Shown piece by piece: positions 48,566 through 57,968 of a DNA stretch of 64,000 nucleotides. The notes beneath the pieces are model-generated. The model saw only the letters and a list, made by a program, of their open reading frames with translations, had not been told where the DNA came from and searched no databases. The stretch's first letter is position 1. Each line of letters starts with the position of its first letter. Source of the DNA: Dyadobacter sp. CECT 9275 (lineage in GTDB: Bacteria; Bacteroidota; Bacteroidia; Cytophagales; Spirosomataceae); contig NZ_CAJRAF010000002.1 in assembly GCF_907164905.1 (NCBI RefSeq), positions 1,178,001-1,242,000 of the forward strand, read 5' to 3'. A program made the translations under genes and the position numbers.

Positions 48566-49919
48566 AGCGATGCAACTTTTGGAGAAACCGAAAGTTAATT
48601 TCATTTTATACGGAGGCGCTATCCGGGGGGCTAAAACCATTTGGCTTGCGATTACATTTGCTTATCTGGCCATTTTCTATCCGAATTCCAGATGGGCGAT
48701 CATGCGGGCAGACAGGCCTAAAATCAAAAATAACCTTCTCCCGTCGGTCAACTTTGTTTACTCTCAAAGGGAAATAAGTCAACATATAGTTGACCGAAAC
48801 CGTCAAGATTTAACTTATACTTTTGAAAATGGATCCGTGATTCAATTATTTGCCGAGAGTTATACTCAGGACAAAGATATGACGCGTTTTCATGGATTAG
48901 AAGTAAATGGATTCGGATGTGATGAACTGCCGGAGTTCCAAGAACAAACCTTAGACAAATGCTTTGAGCGTGCCGGATCATGGCTGAATGCGGGTTACGG
49001 AGCAAACGGAAAGAAACCAAGGCCATTGGTTTTGGGGTCTGCCAATCCTACCAAGAATTGGGTAAAAACCCGGATTTATGACAAGTGGAAAGATGGATGC
49101 CTACCAGAAGGATGGGAATATGTACAGGCCAAAGTGTCAGACAACCCGTATGTCCCTGAATCGTATAAATTGAGTCTCAAGGCCAATATGACCACAATTA
49201 ACTACCAGCGATTTGTGGATGGTGACTGGGAATGGGTAGAAAGCAATGGTCACGAATGGCTACACGAATTCAACTACACACAACACGTCCGGAAAGTTGC
49301 ATACATGCCGGGCCTTCCAACATATTTAACCTTCGACTTCAACGTATTGCCCTACATGACAATGCTTTGCTTTCAAGTCGAAGAGATCGCAGGTGGGTAC
49401 AGGGTAAGATTTTACGATGAGTTCTGTTTAGAACACCCGAGAAACACCGCAGAAGATGTTTGCAAAGCGTGGATTCAGAAATATCCAAAGGTTTACGGAT
49501 CGGCTCCGGTGAGTTACTGCGGTGATGCCTCCGGGGAAAATAGAATACCAGGTTTTGGTGAAAGAAAGGCGTTTAACCCGGTCCGGGAAACTTTAAAACC
49601 ATTTTTACACTCGTCATCCAACCGGGTTTACAAAAAGCAATTCTTCAATGAATTTCTCCGGAAGTTTCTAAACGACATACTGAGCGGCCATTTGCCGGTT
49701 GAAGTTTGGATTGATGAAACGAACTGTCCCAAATTGATCAAGGACATTCAAGAAACGCTTGAAAGCCAATCGGGGGGATTCACAAAAGAAAAAGTAGTCC
49801 AGGAGAAAACCGGATTGAAATACGAGAAAAACGGGCACTGCGTCGATGCTTTCAAATACGGATTGCTTTCTGTGTTCTCAAAAACTTATGAAGAAAAATA
49901 TCACAAAGTTCAATATTAG
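48540..49919 (+). CDS. terL: Terminase large subunit
   Basis: Protein of 459 residues. The ATPase domain has Walker A GGAIRGAKT (25-33) and a Walker B-like GFGCDELPE near 123-131. The nuclease domain has acidic residues in LTFDFNVLPY and YCGDASGENR. It drives DNA packaging and cuts the concatemer. A normal length for a compact phage terminase; the end HCVDAFKYGLLSVF is typical. Confidence 0.93.
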   Translation: MELTRKQFEAMQLLEKPKVNFILYGGAIRGAKTIWLAITFAYLAIFYPNSRWAIMRADRPKIKNNLLPSVNFVYSQREISQHIVDRNRQDLTYTFENGSVIQLFAESYTQDKDMTRFHGLEVNGFGCDELPEFQEQTLDKCFERAGSWLNAGYGANGKKPRPLVLGSANPTKNWVKTRIYDKWKDGCLPEGWEYVQAKVSDNPYVPESYKLSLKANMTTINYQRFVDGDWEWVESNGHEWLHEFNYTQHVRKVAYMPGLPTYLTFDFNVLPYMTMLCFQVEEIAGGYRVRFYDEFCLEHPRNTAEDVCKAWIQKYPKVYGSAPVSYCGDASGENRIPGFGERKAFNPVRETLKPFLHSSSNRVYKKQFFNEFLRKFLNDILSGHLPVEVWIDETNCPKLIKDIQETLESQSGGFTKEKVVQEKTGLKYEKNGHCVDAFKYGLLSVFSKTYEEKYHKVQY

Positions 49920-49925
49920 CCAGCC

Positions 49926-51725
49926 ATGATATCAATAGGACAGGGAATATCAATTATGCTCCCCAGGATTGACAGCCAAACCAGGCACGAGTTTTATGAT
50001 CGTACCGTAGATCGTCGGAAGTTGTACCATGCAATGATGACCGGCGATGACATTGAATCATATCTCATGCGGTTTGAACGGAGAGAAACGGCGGAGCAGT
50101 TCAATTTACGAAAGCGGGTTACCCAACAGTGTGTTTCCCCAGCCATAAACGAGGCTGCGGCTCAGTTTTATAAAACCTCCCGGTATCCCAACATCAAAAA
50201 GGAGATTTCGTATAAAACTGATTCGGGAAAGTTGGCCAGGCTGGAAGAGGCTTTAAAAACCTTCTGCTACGGCGGTGATGTTCAGTCTTATCTAGCGCTC
50301 GAATTTGACCGAAGAAGCCTGATCGATCCAAACGCCTTTCTAGTAATAGATTTCTCTGATTTCGATGCAATGCAGAACCAGAAGCCCGGATGTTACGGCG
50401 TTTTTGTGCCTTGCGATAATGTGGTTGATTTTGAATTTCTTCCGAATGATGAACTCAATTACCTGATAATTGAAAGGGGTGTAGAAATATTTGATAAAGA
50501 CGGGCTTATTGTAAAACTCAAAGACTACATCGGGTACTTGGGTAATGAAATCCTGATTTATGAGGAAATTCACGAAGATAGAAGATTGCTTTTAGGCGAG
50601 ACAGTGAGCGCCGGAGCTACATCTTACAATTTCCGCCAGCTTGAATCAGCAGCTGGCCAGGTGCAGGCCTACCGACTTGGTTACATTAAAGACCCGATAA
50701 CCAACTACCGAACCGTTATTTCCCCGCTGGATACAGCCGAAACCGTTGTAATGGATTTGAATAACGATAAATCCAATTACGACCAGACTAAAATGTTTCA
50801 CTGCTTTCCGCAGAAATTTGCGTTTGAAAAGCCGTGCCCTGGTGTTGATAGTTTGACGACGTGCAACCACGGGTTTGATCCAGCAGGCAACAAGTGTGCG
50901 GCATGTCACGGCTCAGGCATATTGATCCATGAAAGTGCCAGCGACGTTATAACATTTCCTTTGCCAACAGACAGCGAAGACTATCCGGTAAAGCTGTCGG
51001 AAATGGTTCATTACGCAGAGATGAGTATTGACATCATAAAGCATCTTCGAGAAGATCTTGAAGGCTCAAAAATGGGAATCATGCGGGCCATCTTCAATAC
51101 CGAATCTGCCGTAAAAACAGACGGCAAGGTAAAAGTTGAGAATACAGCAACAGAGTTCACCATTAAGGCAGACGACAAGAATAATACCCTCCTTCCCTTC
51201 TGTGAGCACAAAAGCAAGTTTTACAAGTTCATTGTTCGTCAGATTGCGTTGTTTAATGATCTGGCCGACGGACTTCAAATCTTGTTTGAATATCCAGCAT
51301 CTTTAAGGCTCGAAACAGTTGAAGAGCTTCAAGCCAAATTTGCAACATTGGTTAACGCGAACGCCAGCCCTACCCTACTCGACGACATTGAAAAAGAAAT
51401 CGCTTCAAAACGGTTTGTCGATGATCCGGAAGGCTTAAAAAAATACGAAATCTGGAAAATGCACCGACCATTTAGAAACCGGCCCAGCACAGAGGTGGAA
51501 TTTGCCATCGGAAACGGATCCGTTCCAAAATACCTGGAAGTATTATGGGCGAGTTACGAACAAATCATGACTGAGCTGGAAAATGAGAATTCAGGATTTT
51601 ACAACAAGGCTTATGCCGAACGGGCAAAACTTATAAAAGAACGCGCTCAGCAGTATGTAGCAGAATTAGAGCCAGCGGTACCAGAAGGCGGGTTTTTGAA
51701 TCAACCGAAAGTACCGTTAGGGTAA
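49926..51725 (+). CDS. Phage portal protein
   Basis: Protein of 599 residues directly downstream of the terminase. The centre has the portal layout with a long helical stem (about 345-440) and a C-terminal region ending near EGGFLNQPKVPLG. Near residues 310-335 it contains TCNHGFDPAGNKCAACHGSG, a CxxH..CxxCxGxG zinc-binding-like insertion that is not common in portals. Position and size, with no other candidate, make the assignment firm. Confidence 0.8.
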   Translation: MISIGQGISIMLPRIDSQTRHEFYDRTVDRRKLYHAMMTGDDIESYLMRFERRETAEQFNLRKRVTQQCVSPAINEAAAQFYKTSRYPNIKKEISYKTDSGKLARLEEALKTFCYGGDVQSYLALEFDRRSLIDPNAFLVIDFSDFDAMQNQKPGCYGVFVPCDNVVDFEFLPNDELNYLIIERGVEIFDKDGLIVKLKDYIGYLGNEILIYEEIHEDRRLLLGETVSAGATSYNFRQLESAAGQVQAYRLGYIKDPITNYRTVISPLDTAETVVMDLNNDKSNYDQTKMFHCFPQKFAFEKPCPGVDSLTTCNHGFDPAGNKCAACHGSGILIHESASDVITFPLPTDSEDYPVKLSEMVHYAEMSIDIIKHLREDLEGSKMGIMRAIFNTESAVKTDGKVKVENTATEFTIKADDKNNTLLPFCEHKSKFYKFIVRQIALFNDLADGLQILFEYPASLRLETVEELQAKFATLVNANASPTLLDDIEKEIASKRFVDDPEGLKKYEIWKMHRPFRNRPSTEVEFAIGNGSVPKYLEVLWASYEQIMTELENENSGFYNKAYAERAKLIKERAQQYVAELEPAVPEGGFLNQPKVPLG

Positions 51726-51950
51726 GAATATAATCCGCCTGGGATTTGTAACAGAGGTATTCGCCCTGATAAGCGGGAAGTTGTCATAGACCGATAATGA
51801 TTAAATAAGGCGCTTTATCCCTCCGGGGCTTCGGCTCGATATAGGTAAAGTGTTGGAGTGAGTTGGGCGAATGGAAAGATATCATGACTCATTTAATCAA
51901 AGACTGACACCGGGAAAGACTGGTATTTTTTCACTTTAAACACTAAGGCA
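51726..51950 (+). ncRNA. Structured intergenic region after the portal gene
   Basis: No gene. ATTCGCCC (51759-51766) pairs with GGGCGAAT (51865-51872), enclosing a stem CTTTATCC/GGTAAAG (51813-51820 and 51844-51850, one bulge) and CCC/GGG near 51765-51776. The region could be an RNA element or part of a packaging signal. No known family recognised. Confidence 0.4.
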
Positions 51951-52193
51951 ATGGCACAACGCTTAAAAGCAAAGTTTAGAATAATGTCTGTGGCGCCTCA
52001 GTCTGAGGGCGCAAGTACAGTAGAATTAAAAGCCAGTGCAGTGTATGGCACTGAGGGAGTAAATGCGGATTTCACTTCGGTTACTCCCTGGGGAGAGCTT
52101 CGCATGGGGATAGAGCTTACAGCTCCGGCAGCATCCGTTCTTAAAGAGGGAGACGATATTTATTTGTATCTCGAAAAAATAGAAAAAGAGTAA
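51951..52193 (+). CDS. Hypothetical structural-region protein
   Basis: Protein of 80 residues of beta composition: KAKFRIMSVAPQSEGASTVE ... WGELRMGIELTAPAASVL. Small proteins with such text occur near portal genes in Bacteroidota phages. Function unknown, perhaps a capsid decoration factor. Confidence 0.5.
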   Translation: MAQRLKAKFRIMSVAPQSEGASTVELKASAVYGTEGVNADFTSVTPWGELRMGIELTAPAASVLKEGDDIYLYLEKIEKE

Positions 52194-52195
52194 CA

Positions 52196-52381
52196 ATGAC
52201 ATTCGCAGTTTGTCCAATGAACGATTCGGCCCCGCATGACATTTGGTCAACAGCCTGTGAATGCGGGTGCCGTGTTACATTTGCCGAAAATGGCAATATG
52301 ACGATCATTCACGAAGCCCATGATGAATGTGTGGTAGAGTCATGGGGTGTTTTCGAGCAAGAAAAATTACCTGAACCATGA
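52196..52381 (+). CDS. Hypothetical small protein with Cys/His residues
   Basis: Protein of 61 residues: MTFAVCPMNDSAPHDIWSTA then CECGCRVTF. Cys and His residues may hold a metal. It follows the previous gene after 2 nt. No family recognised. Confidence 0.4.
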   Translation: MTFAVCPMNDSAPHDIWSTACECGCRVTFAENGNMTIIHEAHDECVVESWGVFEQEKLPEP

Positions 52382-52414
52382 CAAATCAAAGTTGACTTAA
52401 TATAATCACTGGTT

Positions 52415-52948
52415 ATGGTTACAAAACTGGGCTACAACACAAGCATATTCGAGGGTGCCAGAGCGCTTATTGAATCGCATCATGTAGGTGTGGATCTAAT
52501 TATGTGCATCCTTGGACGAAGAATTTCTGATGGAAATTTCAGAGCAGTTTACGAACATGCATTAGATCCTACCAAAGTTATAAAAATAGAGTACGGATTC
52601 AGCAGAAAAGATACTCATGATTGCATAATGCAAAACAGCTTTTGTAACATCCAGGAATTCCTATTGTGGCGAGAAATTGAAGGGTTAACAGGCAAACTCA
52701 AATGGGTAAAAAATTGGTTTGCTCCAATTGAATGGATTAGCCCTAGCGGACATATCATGTGCATGGAGAAAACCGAACAACTCCCTGATAGAAAAAGACC
52801 TGGTAAAATCCCTGAATTTCTCTGGGACGTTAAGCAAGAAAACTTCGGATGGATCGGAGATAAGTTTGTTTGTCACGATTATGCTCACGTTTCGGCACTG
52901 ATCACATACGAAAAGAAGTTTCAAAAGGTTAAAGACTACTGGAATTAA
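52415..52948 (+). CDS. Hypothetical protein, kinase-like motifs uncertain
   Basis: Protein of 177 residues: SDGNFRAVYEHALDPTKVIK (about 33-52) looks like a glycine-poor nucleotide-binding loop followed by a beta3 lysine, and CHDYAHVSA near 160 is HDxxH-like. The layout faintly resembles small phage kinase-like proteins but lacks a clear HRD or DFG motif. I do not assign a function. Confidence 0.45.
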   Translation: MVTKLGYNTSIFEGARALIESHHVGVDLIMCILGRRISDGNFRAVYEHALDPTKVIKIEYGFSRKDTHDCIMQNSFCNIQEFLLWREIEGLTGKLKWVKNWFAPIEWISPSGHIMCMEKTEQLPDRKRPGKIPEFLWDVKQENFGWIGDKFVCHDYAHVSALITYEKKFQKVKDYWN

Positions 52949-53013
52949 AATAATACAACGAATTTATAGCAGTTCCCGTAAAAGCATTCACCAATTATCA
53001 ATAAAATACAATT

Positions 53014-53898
53014 GTGGACGACAACGAACGTATCAAAAAGATTGAAGAGATTCAATTAGCCCTGGAAGCCTCTGTAAAGAAGGCCGAAGATCAGCTGTTT
53101 GATCTGTTGATGCTCAATTGGTCGGAAGTCAGGAACAACCCATCAACGATCCGCAGATTATGGGCAAAGTTTGCGCGTGAACATTACCTACCGCTTATAA
53201 CTCAGTTCAAAACGGACATTGAAACCGTGTTGGTTCTGAATGAGGAATACTTTGCCGCCACCGGAACAACCGAAAAGGTTAAAAGCATCGCCAAAACGGT
53301 CAGCACCTATGTTGATGATCGGATGGGGATTGATGCCACTGGGAAAATCATCAAAGAGGGATATCTTGATACTCTTATCCAAGATCAAACCGCCAAGCGA
53401 AAAGTTCAGCAGTACTTTTACAAAACCAGGTCCCTAAAAAATGAAACTTCGCTTAAGTTAGAAGTAAAAGAGCTGGTAAAAGGCGTTGAGAACAAGGGAG
53501 GCGTTGTTGATAGGTTTTTCAAGGACAATGTTTACGATACTTACCAGGAAGCAGACCGGTTGACCCAAAACCAATACGCGCAAGAATTGGAGCTGCCTGC
53601 TGCTCTTTACGTAGGTGGGTTGATCGAAGGATCACGGGCATTTTGTAAGGAACGGAACCGGAAAATATTTCTCCGGGAGGAAATTGCTTTGTTTGGAACA
53701 CCTGAGGACACATTTGGCGGATACTCGGACAAATCGAAAGGAAAATTTGACGGAAAGCCCAAAGATGGTTATGATCCTTTCACGCAATGCGGCGGCCACG
53801 GGTGCCGACATCATCTTTCCTGGCTGACGGCTGAATTTGCAGCCGTCCGGGATAAAACGTTACAAATTGTTGATGGTAAACTTGTTAGGATTTCGTAA
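53014..53898 (+). CDS. Head morphogenesis/minor capsid protein
   Basis: Protein of 294 residues from GTG 53014. Long helices, then FCKERNRKIFLREEIALFG and a C-terminal CGGHGCRHHLSWLT (about 265-280), the CxxxxCRHxxxxL ending of SPP1 gp7/Mu gpF-like proteins. These assist head assembly and DNA ejection. It lies in the normal place between portal and scaffold. Confidence 0.78.
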   Translation: MDDNERIKKIEEIQLALEASVKKAEDQLFDLLMLNWSEVRNNPSTIRRLWAKFAREHYLPLITQFKTDIETVLVLNEEYFAATGTTEKVKSIAKTVSTYVDDRMGIDATGKIIKEGYLDTLIQDQTAKRKVQQYFYKTRSLKNETSLKLEVKELVKGVENKGGVVDRFFKDNVYDTYQEADRLTQNQYAQELELPAALYVGGLIEGSRAFCKERNRKIFLREEIALFGTPEDTFGGYSDKSKGKFDGKPKDGYDPFTQCGGHGCRHHLSWLTAEFAAVRDKTLQIVDGKLVRIS

Positions 53899-53925
53899 AT
53901 TGCATAAAACAAAACCACTATATCA

Positions 53926-54285
53926 ATGGAAGAGCAAGATAAGTTAGAATCTCCCGACCCTCACTCATGTTATTCACCAGAAATTTTTTGGAAACTGTTT
54001 AGGGGCGGTGCATACAGAAGCGAGTGTAGTAATTTTGCAAAAATATATCCTGCACTTTCAGCCGAAGACATAGAAATTCTTTTGAGTGTTAGGGCGAATC
54101 TACATGAAACTATTAAAGTTGAGCATGAATTCATCACAGAAGATGGATTTAACTATAGTTTGGTTAGGTTTATTAAAAGATCTGCATCATTTCCATCCCG
54201 GAAATTTGTTTGGGGGGATTGGAATCCTACTCAATCAGATTTCATTAATGAGAAAATTATAGAAGCTTTGGATTCTATAATATAG
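53926..54285 (+). CDS. Hypothetical phage protein
   Basis: Protein of 119 residues with acidic and aromatic text (PDPHSCYSPEIFWKLFRGGA). No family recognised. Gene spacing (27 nt) fits the structural operon. Confidence 0.45.
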   Translation: MEEQDKLESPDPHSCYSPEIFWKLFRGGAYRSECSNFAKIYPALSAEDIEILLSVRANLHETIKVEHEFITEDGFNYSLVRFIKRSASFPSRKFVWGDWNPTQSDFINEKIIEALDSII

Positions 54286-54295
54286 GACACGCACC

Positions 54296-54682
54296 ATGCC
54301 TAACGACGACGAACCGACCTCAATGGAAGAGCAACTAAAGATAAAAGCCACGGATCGAGATACACAGGTCTTGTATGAAAACTTTTTAAGGGTTATTCAG
54401 AAAACTAAGGATGAAAATATTCACGAATGTGCCTGGTATCCGTTACATCTTTCCGATTTTGACTCGGAAAATGAAAAAATACTCGAAGTATGGGGGCCCG
54501 CTTTTAAAGAAGCCTCTTTAAGATTAATTCAAGATGGGTATCATGTAACAGAATTAATGTCCAACTATGGTTACGGTAGAAAATATAAGGAGATTTTAAT
54601 TTGTTGGAGTGATGAAGCTTTAAAACAAGCCCAGGAAACAGGATATCCGTTTTTAAAACTACCAGATGCAATCATTGCCTGA
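54296..54682 (+). CDS. Hypothetical phage protein
   Basis: Protein of 128 residues, helical (EEQLKIKATDRDTQVLYENF; FDSENEKILEVWGPAFKEAS). Its last 17 nt overlap the next small frame. No family recognised. Confidence 0.45.
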   Translation: MPNDDEPTSMEEQLKIKATDRDTQVLYENFLRVIQKTKDENIHECAWYPLHLSDFDSENEKILEVWGPAFKEASLRLIQDGYHVTELMSNYGYGRKYKEILICWSDEALKQAQETGYPFLKLPDAIIA

Positions 54683-54842
54683 AGACGACGAACCAACCCC
54701 AGCGGAAAAGCAAACAACAGAAGCATTTGAAGCGCTACCAGAAGAACAAAAGGTTCAGTTCTTTGTGACTTACGCCATGATGCTACTCGACAGAGATCAA
54801 ATTAAGAACGTGATTCGCATACTCCAACAAAGAATAGGATGA
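54666..54842 (+). CDS. 58-residue acidic hypothetical protein
   Basis: ATG 54666 opens a frame of 58 residues (MQSLPEDDEPTPAEKQTTEA; then VQFFVTYAMMLLDRDQIKNV). Its start resembles the start of the preceding product (PNDDEPTSMEEQ), suggesting a local duplication. Good helix composition. Function unknown. Confidence 0.5.
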   Translation: MQSLPEDDEPTPAEKQTTEAFEALPEEQKVQFFVTYAMMLLDRDQIKNVIRILQQRIG

Positions 54843-54880
54843 TTGTTTTGATATTCTCTATTTTTTTGCATTAATTTATA

Positions 54881-54903
54881 TCGTTTTTATTTCATTTAGA
54901 ATA
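54881..54903 (+). promoter_or_regulatory. Late-promoter-like motif, copy 2
   Basis: Matches the motif at 47465-47487 at 21 of 23 positions (TCGTTTTTATTTCATTT at its start). The next ATG is only 10 nt downstream, so the transcript, if it begins here, would be almost leaderless. Confidence 0.55.
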
Positions 54904-54912
54904 AAATTAGCC

Positions 54913-55284
54913 ATGGCCCAGGAAGAACAAAAATATCTCGCTCAAAAAGACGGTTACTCATCTCGCTATTTCACAATGAAACAGCTTGAATCAATGGGTA
55001 CAGATCCAGGAGGTGAATCATACGACGGCTGGAAGATTATCGAAAAGCCGGAAACCCCTGACGAGATAAAACCAAAGGCTCCGAAAGAACCAAAGGCTCC
55101 GAAAGAACCAAAGGCTCCGAAAGAACCAAAGGCTCCTGGTACAAAAAAGCAACCAAAAAAAGAAGATAGCCATGAATCTACTGGAAAATCAAAAAAAGGT
55201 GATGGGGGCGACAATATCGATCCCGAACGTTCAGCGCAGCCGGATCCCGCATCAGGTAGCGAAGGGGACAGCAAAGCCAACTGA
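54913..55284 (+). CDS. Repeat-containing basic protein
   Basis: Protein of 123 residues. A short globular start (KYLAQKDGYSSRYFTMKQLE) is followed by PKAPKE repeats (about 57-77) and a disordered Lys, Gly and Ser tail. Pro/Lys linkers of this kind occur in phage head proteins. The repeats are tandem 18-nt units in DNA. Function unknown. Confidence 0.5.
   Translation: MAQEEQKYLAQKDGYSSRYFTMKQLESMGTDPGGESYDGWKIIEKPETPDEIKPKAPKEPKAPKEPKAPKEPKAPGTKKQPKKEDSHESTGKSKKGDGGDNIDPERSAQPDPASGSEGDSKAN
55074..55137 (+). repeat. Tandem 18-bp repeat in coding sequence
   Basis: The unit AAGGCTCCGAAAGAACCA occurs three times in a row, then a partial copy, encoding KAPKEP. Unit number is likely to vary by slippage. 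Confidence 0.85.
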
Positions 55285-55350
55285 TCATATTGCAAAAGTC
55301 CTGGGAAGATAATCACAGGACTTCATGTTCAATTCTAATCAGTTAGCGGA

Positions 55351-55524
55351 ATGTCACAGAAAAAACAAACAATGCTTGTTATACAGCATACTAGCAGTAC
55401 GCACAAGCAGGACATTTCAGAAGCAGAGTTTAATAAACTTCGTCCGGAGATCAAATCGAAATACAAGATCTTGGAGAGAAGCGAGGTTAAAACACCTGCA
55501 GAAATAAGTCCAATCGACAATTAA
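55351..55524 (+). CDS. 57-residue basic hypothetical protein
   Basis: ATG 55351 opens 57 residues (MSQKKQTMLVIQHTSSTHKQ; then FNKLRPEIKSKYKILE). The lysine-rich helical middle looks protein-like. It lies between the repeat protein and the scaffold gene. No family recognised. Confidence 0.5.
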   Translation: MSQKKQTMLVIQHTSSTHKQDISEAEFNKLRPEIKSKYKILERSEVKTPAEISPIDN

Positions 55525-55655
55525 ATCTTTGGGTATCCACCCGCATCGGAAAAAAAATACTTGGTAGCCTGTACCGCACACAGGAAGCAATCAAAATTAT
55601 TTTTCACAATTGGCAGAAGTGCCGCACAACTCTTGGAGGAATCCGACATTCATCT

Positions 55656-56564
55656 ATGGAAATAGAACAACTTTTAAAGATCATAAGCCAGATTCTAGGT
55701 ATTCCAGTGGCACAAGCCAAGGAATTAATAGAAGCAGAAGATGGCGAAAAAGCAGTAGCAGACCTAAGTAAAGAAAATCTCAAAAAGAAGTTTGACGCCG
55801 GGCATAAAAAAGGTATGGGACAAAGCGCCGAGACACTTGCTAAGGCAATTTCAGACGAATTAGAGATTGATGTCAACGGCTCAACACCGGCGGATATCGC
55901 TTCTTCACTGAAAACTGCATTTGAAACCAGATCAGCAGAAGGTATTTCAGAGGAAACCGTAAAAGGCACCGAGGCTTATAAAGCTCTGCAAGCAGATTTA
56001 ACCCGCGCACAGCAGGAACAAAATAAACTTGTTGAGAAAAAGGTCAAAGAGGCTTTGAAGGAAAAAGAGGCTGATTACCAGAAAAACCTGAAAGCCGCAA
56101 AACGAGAGGCTCTTAATACCGAGCTGACCGCAAGGGCCGAAAAGTGGCTGACTGACAACAATGCAATACTGCATAAGGATCCAGAAAAGCGGAGACTGCA
56201 GATAAAGGAATTGGTTGATAAGTTGGGTTCGTTTGAAATCGAGCGCGACGGGGAAACCTTCCTGATTAGTAAGGACGGACAACCGTTGACTGATCAAAGC
56301 GGACACAATGCAGGTTTGGATCAAGTGTTCAAAGATTATGATCACCTTTTTCACTTCCAGGAAGTACAGCAGCGCCAATCAAGCGGGCTGCCAGCCGGTG
56401 GAATACAATCAGGAGGTCAGTCGAAGTTCACTCACTTTAAAGGAAAGGTTCCAGAAAACCAGGATGAAATGAATAAGATCAATTTGGAATACGCTGAAAA
56501 GAAGATTTCCAGAGAGGCCTACCAGGAAGTTAAAGCGGCTTTTGCTGAGCAACCAACAAAATAA
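55656..56564 (+). CDS. Phage scaffold-like protein
   Basis: Protein of 302 residues, highly charged and helical: a short N-terminal domain, a coiled coil (about 105-180) and a Gly/Gln-rich C-terminal region. Its place immediately upstream of the major capsid gene and its composition are those of phage scaffolding proteins, which guide shell assembly. It overlaps nothing; the capsid ATG follows 1 nt after its stop. Confidence 0.75.
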   Translation: MEIEQLLKIISQILGIPVAQAKELIEAEDGEKAVADLSKENLKKKFDAGHKKGMGQSAETLAKAISDELEIDVNGSTPADIASSLKTAFETRSAEGISEETVKGTEAYKALQADLTRAQQEQNKLVEKKVKEALKEKEADYQKNLKAAKREALNTELTARAEKWLTDNNAILHKDPEKRRLQIKELVDKLGSFEIERDGETFLISKDGQPLTDQSGHNAGLDQVFKDYDHLFHFQEVQQRQSSGLPAGGIQSGGQSKFTHFKGKVPENQDEMNKINLEYAEKKISREAYQEVKAAFAEQPTK

Positions 56565-56565
56565 A

Positions 56566-57663
56566 ATGGCATTAGGAGTATTTACCCCGTCTGTTATGCC
56601 TCAGATTTTAGCGAATCTTGAGGACTCAATGACAGATTCCCGTGTACAGCAACGTCATAATCTCATGCCGAAACATGAGATACTTCGTCTTGTGAAAGAG
56701 CAAGAAACAGCAACATTTGAAAGTGTTCGGCCAAATGACCGTAAGTGTGAGGAGTTCAGTGTTGCATGGCTGGAGGAATCCGATACCGAAGCAACCGTTC
56801 ATACATCAGTCGACGCTATTCACAGAGCGCCTTGCTCTATTTCCGGCGAGCAACTTCAAAGCAACAAAAAGACCTACAAGGTAGACAAGTCGGTAAAATA
56901 TACCGTAGAAATCAAAGACGAAGATTGCGGTAACATGTTCGATACTGAATCAAAAGTAGCTCTTGCACTTCTTCAGGGTCAGAAAAAACTTGTTGCCGCA
57001 CTAGCGAAAACGCTACCTGGATATATCTATGCTTATGCCGGGGTCAATCAGGCAGATGGAATTGATTTTGACGGTAATATTGGAGAAAACGACTCGACAG
57101 ATCCGTTCGTAACAATTGCGCCTGCTGATCTCATTGCGGAAAAAACCATTCCATATCTGACCATGCTTGCAGAGTTCAATACACTGCAAAATCCAATATT
57201 GGTAGATGGAGGTATGTTTTTCCTTGATCGTTGGAAGGCTCAGGCACAAGCGGGAACCAACGCGGGTGATGTTGGTAACGAAAACTTCTGGGCTTTGGCA
57301 AACTACAACCAAGATATCTGGAATATGAACAAAGCCGGTTATCTAAACTGGGCGTTTGTTATCGACCGTGGGAATTTGGCTCTTCCGATTGTTTCTTTCT
57401 TCCCTCGCTTAGGTGGGGATAACGAGGTTGTTGCAGATAAATATATCTACAGTATCCCTCTTGCCGGTATTACACTTGGCGGGCAACCGGTTTACATCGA
57501 CGTTACTTACACAAAGTCAGAATCGCAAATTGGTTCGACAGGACGTTGTGAATTGGTCCATGTATTCAACATGGAGTTGAAATTCAATTTATGGCAAGCC
57601 CCAAGATACACGACTGATCCTGTAACTGGAATCATCGCGCTGAAAAAAGGTTTAGCCGCGTAA
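56566..57663 (+). CDS. Major capsid protein
   Basis: Protein of 365 residues from ATG 56566 (MALGVFTPSVMPQILANLED), preferred over an upstream ATG inside the scaffold gene. Text such as VDKSVKYTVEIKDEDCGNMF and LPIVSFFPRLGGDNEVVADK, a beta-rich body and the position after the scaffold identify the main shell protein. The fold is probably HK97-like, as for tailed phages. No cleavage site is obvious. Confidence 0.85.
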   Translation: MALGVFTPSVMPQILANLEDSMTDSRVQQRHNLMPKHEILRLVKEQETATFESVRPNDRKCEEFSVAWLEESDTEATVHTSVDAIHRAPCSISGEQLQSNKKTYKVDKSVKYTVEIKDEDCGNMFDTESKVALALLQGQKKLVAALAKTLPGYIYAYAGVNQADGIDFDGNIGENDSTDPFVTIAPADLIAEKTIPYLTMLAEFNTLQNPILVDGGMFFLDRWKAQAQAGTNAGDVGNENFWALANYNQDIWNMNKAGYLNWAFVIDRGNLALPIVSFFPRLGGDNEVVADKYIYSIPLAGITLGGQPVYIDVTYTKSESQIGSTGRCELVHVFNMELKFNLWQAPRYTTDPVTGIIALKKGLAA

Positions 57664-57674
57664 ACAAATAACGG

Positions 57675-57968
57675 ATGGCGTCTGCTTGTTATAATTTGTG
57701 GAGAGTATACACCAACAGCAAAGGTAAATCCAAATGGGTTAATGAGGGACCGGCACCAGATATGTCGTGTCCCTCATGTCCTGATATAGGATTCCCGCCT
57801 GATGGCTATTGGAACGGATCAGCGGCGTGTTCTGGTGGAAATATCCAAAAATACGTGGCCGACGGTCTGGGTGGCGAAAGATTGGGTGATATTCTTGTTT
57901 ATTCTTCTCCTGTCTGCAATGGTGATTACTACTTAGGACAGGGCCCGATTTCAAACTACTACCCATGA
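57675..57968 (+). CDS. Hypothetical Cys-rich structural protein
   Basis: Protein of 97 residues with several cysteines and glycines (PDMSCPSCPDIGFPPDGYWN; SGGNIQKYVADGLGG). It might be a head decoration or neck protein. The stop overlaps the oxygenase start (ATGA). Confidence 0.45.
   Translation: MASACYNLWRVYTNSKGKSKWVNEGPAPDMSCPSCPDIGFPPDGYWNGSAACSGGNIQKYVADGLGGERLGDILVYSSPVCNGDYYLGQGPISNYYP

Noticed and set aside
55074..55137. Tandem 18-bp repeats as a CRISPR array
   Set aside because: There are no spacers between units; the repeats are in frame and encode KAPKEP.
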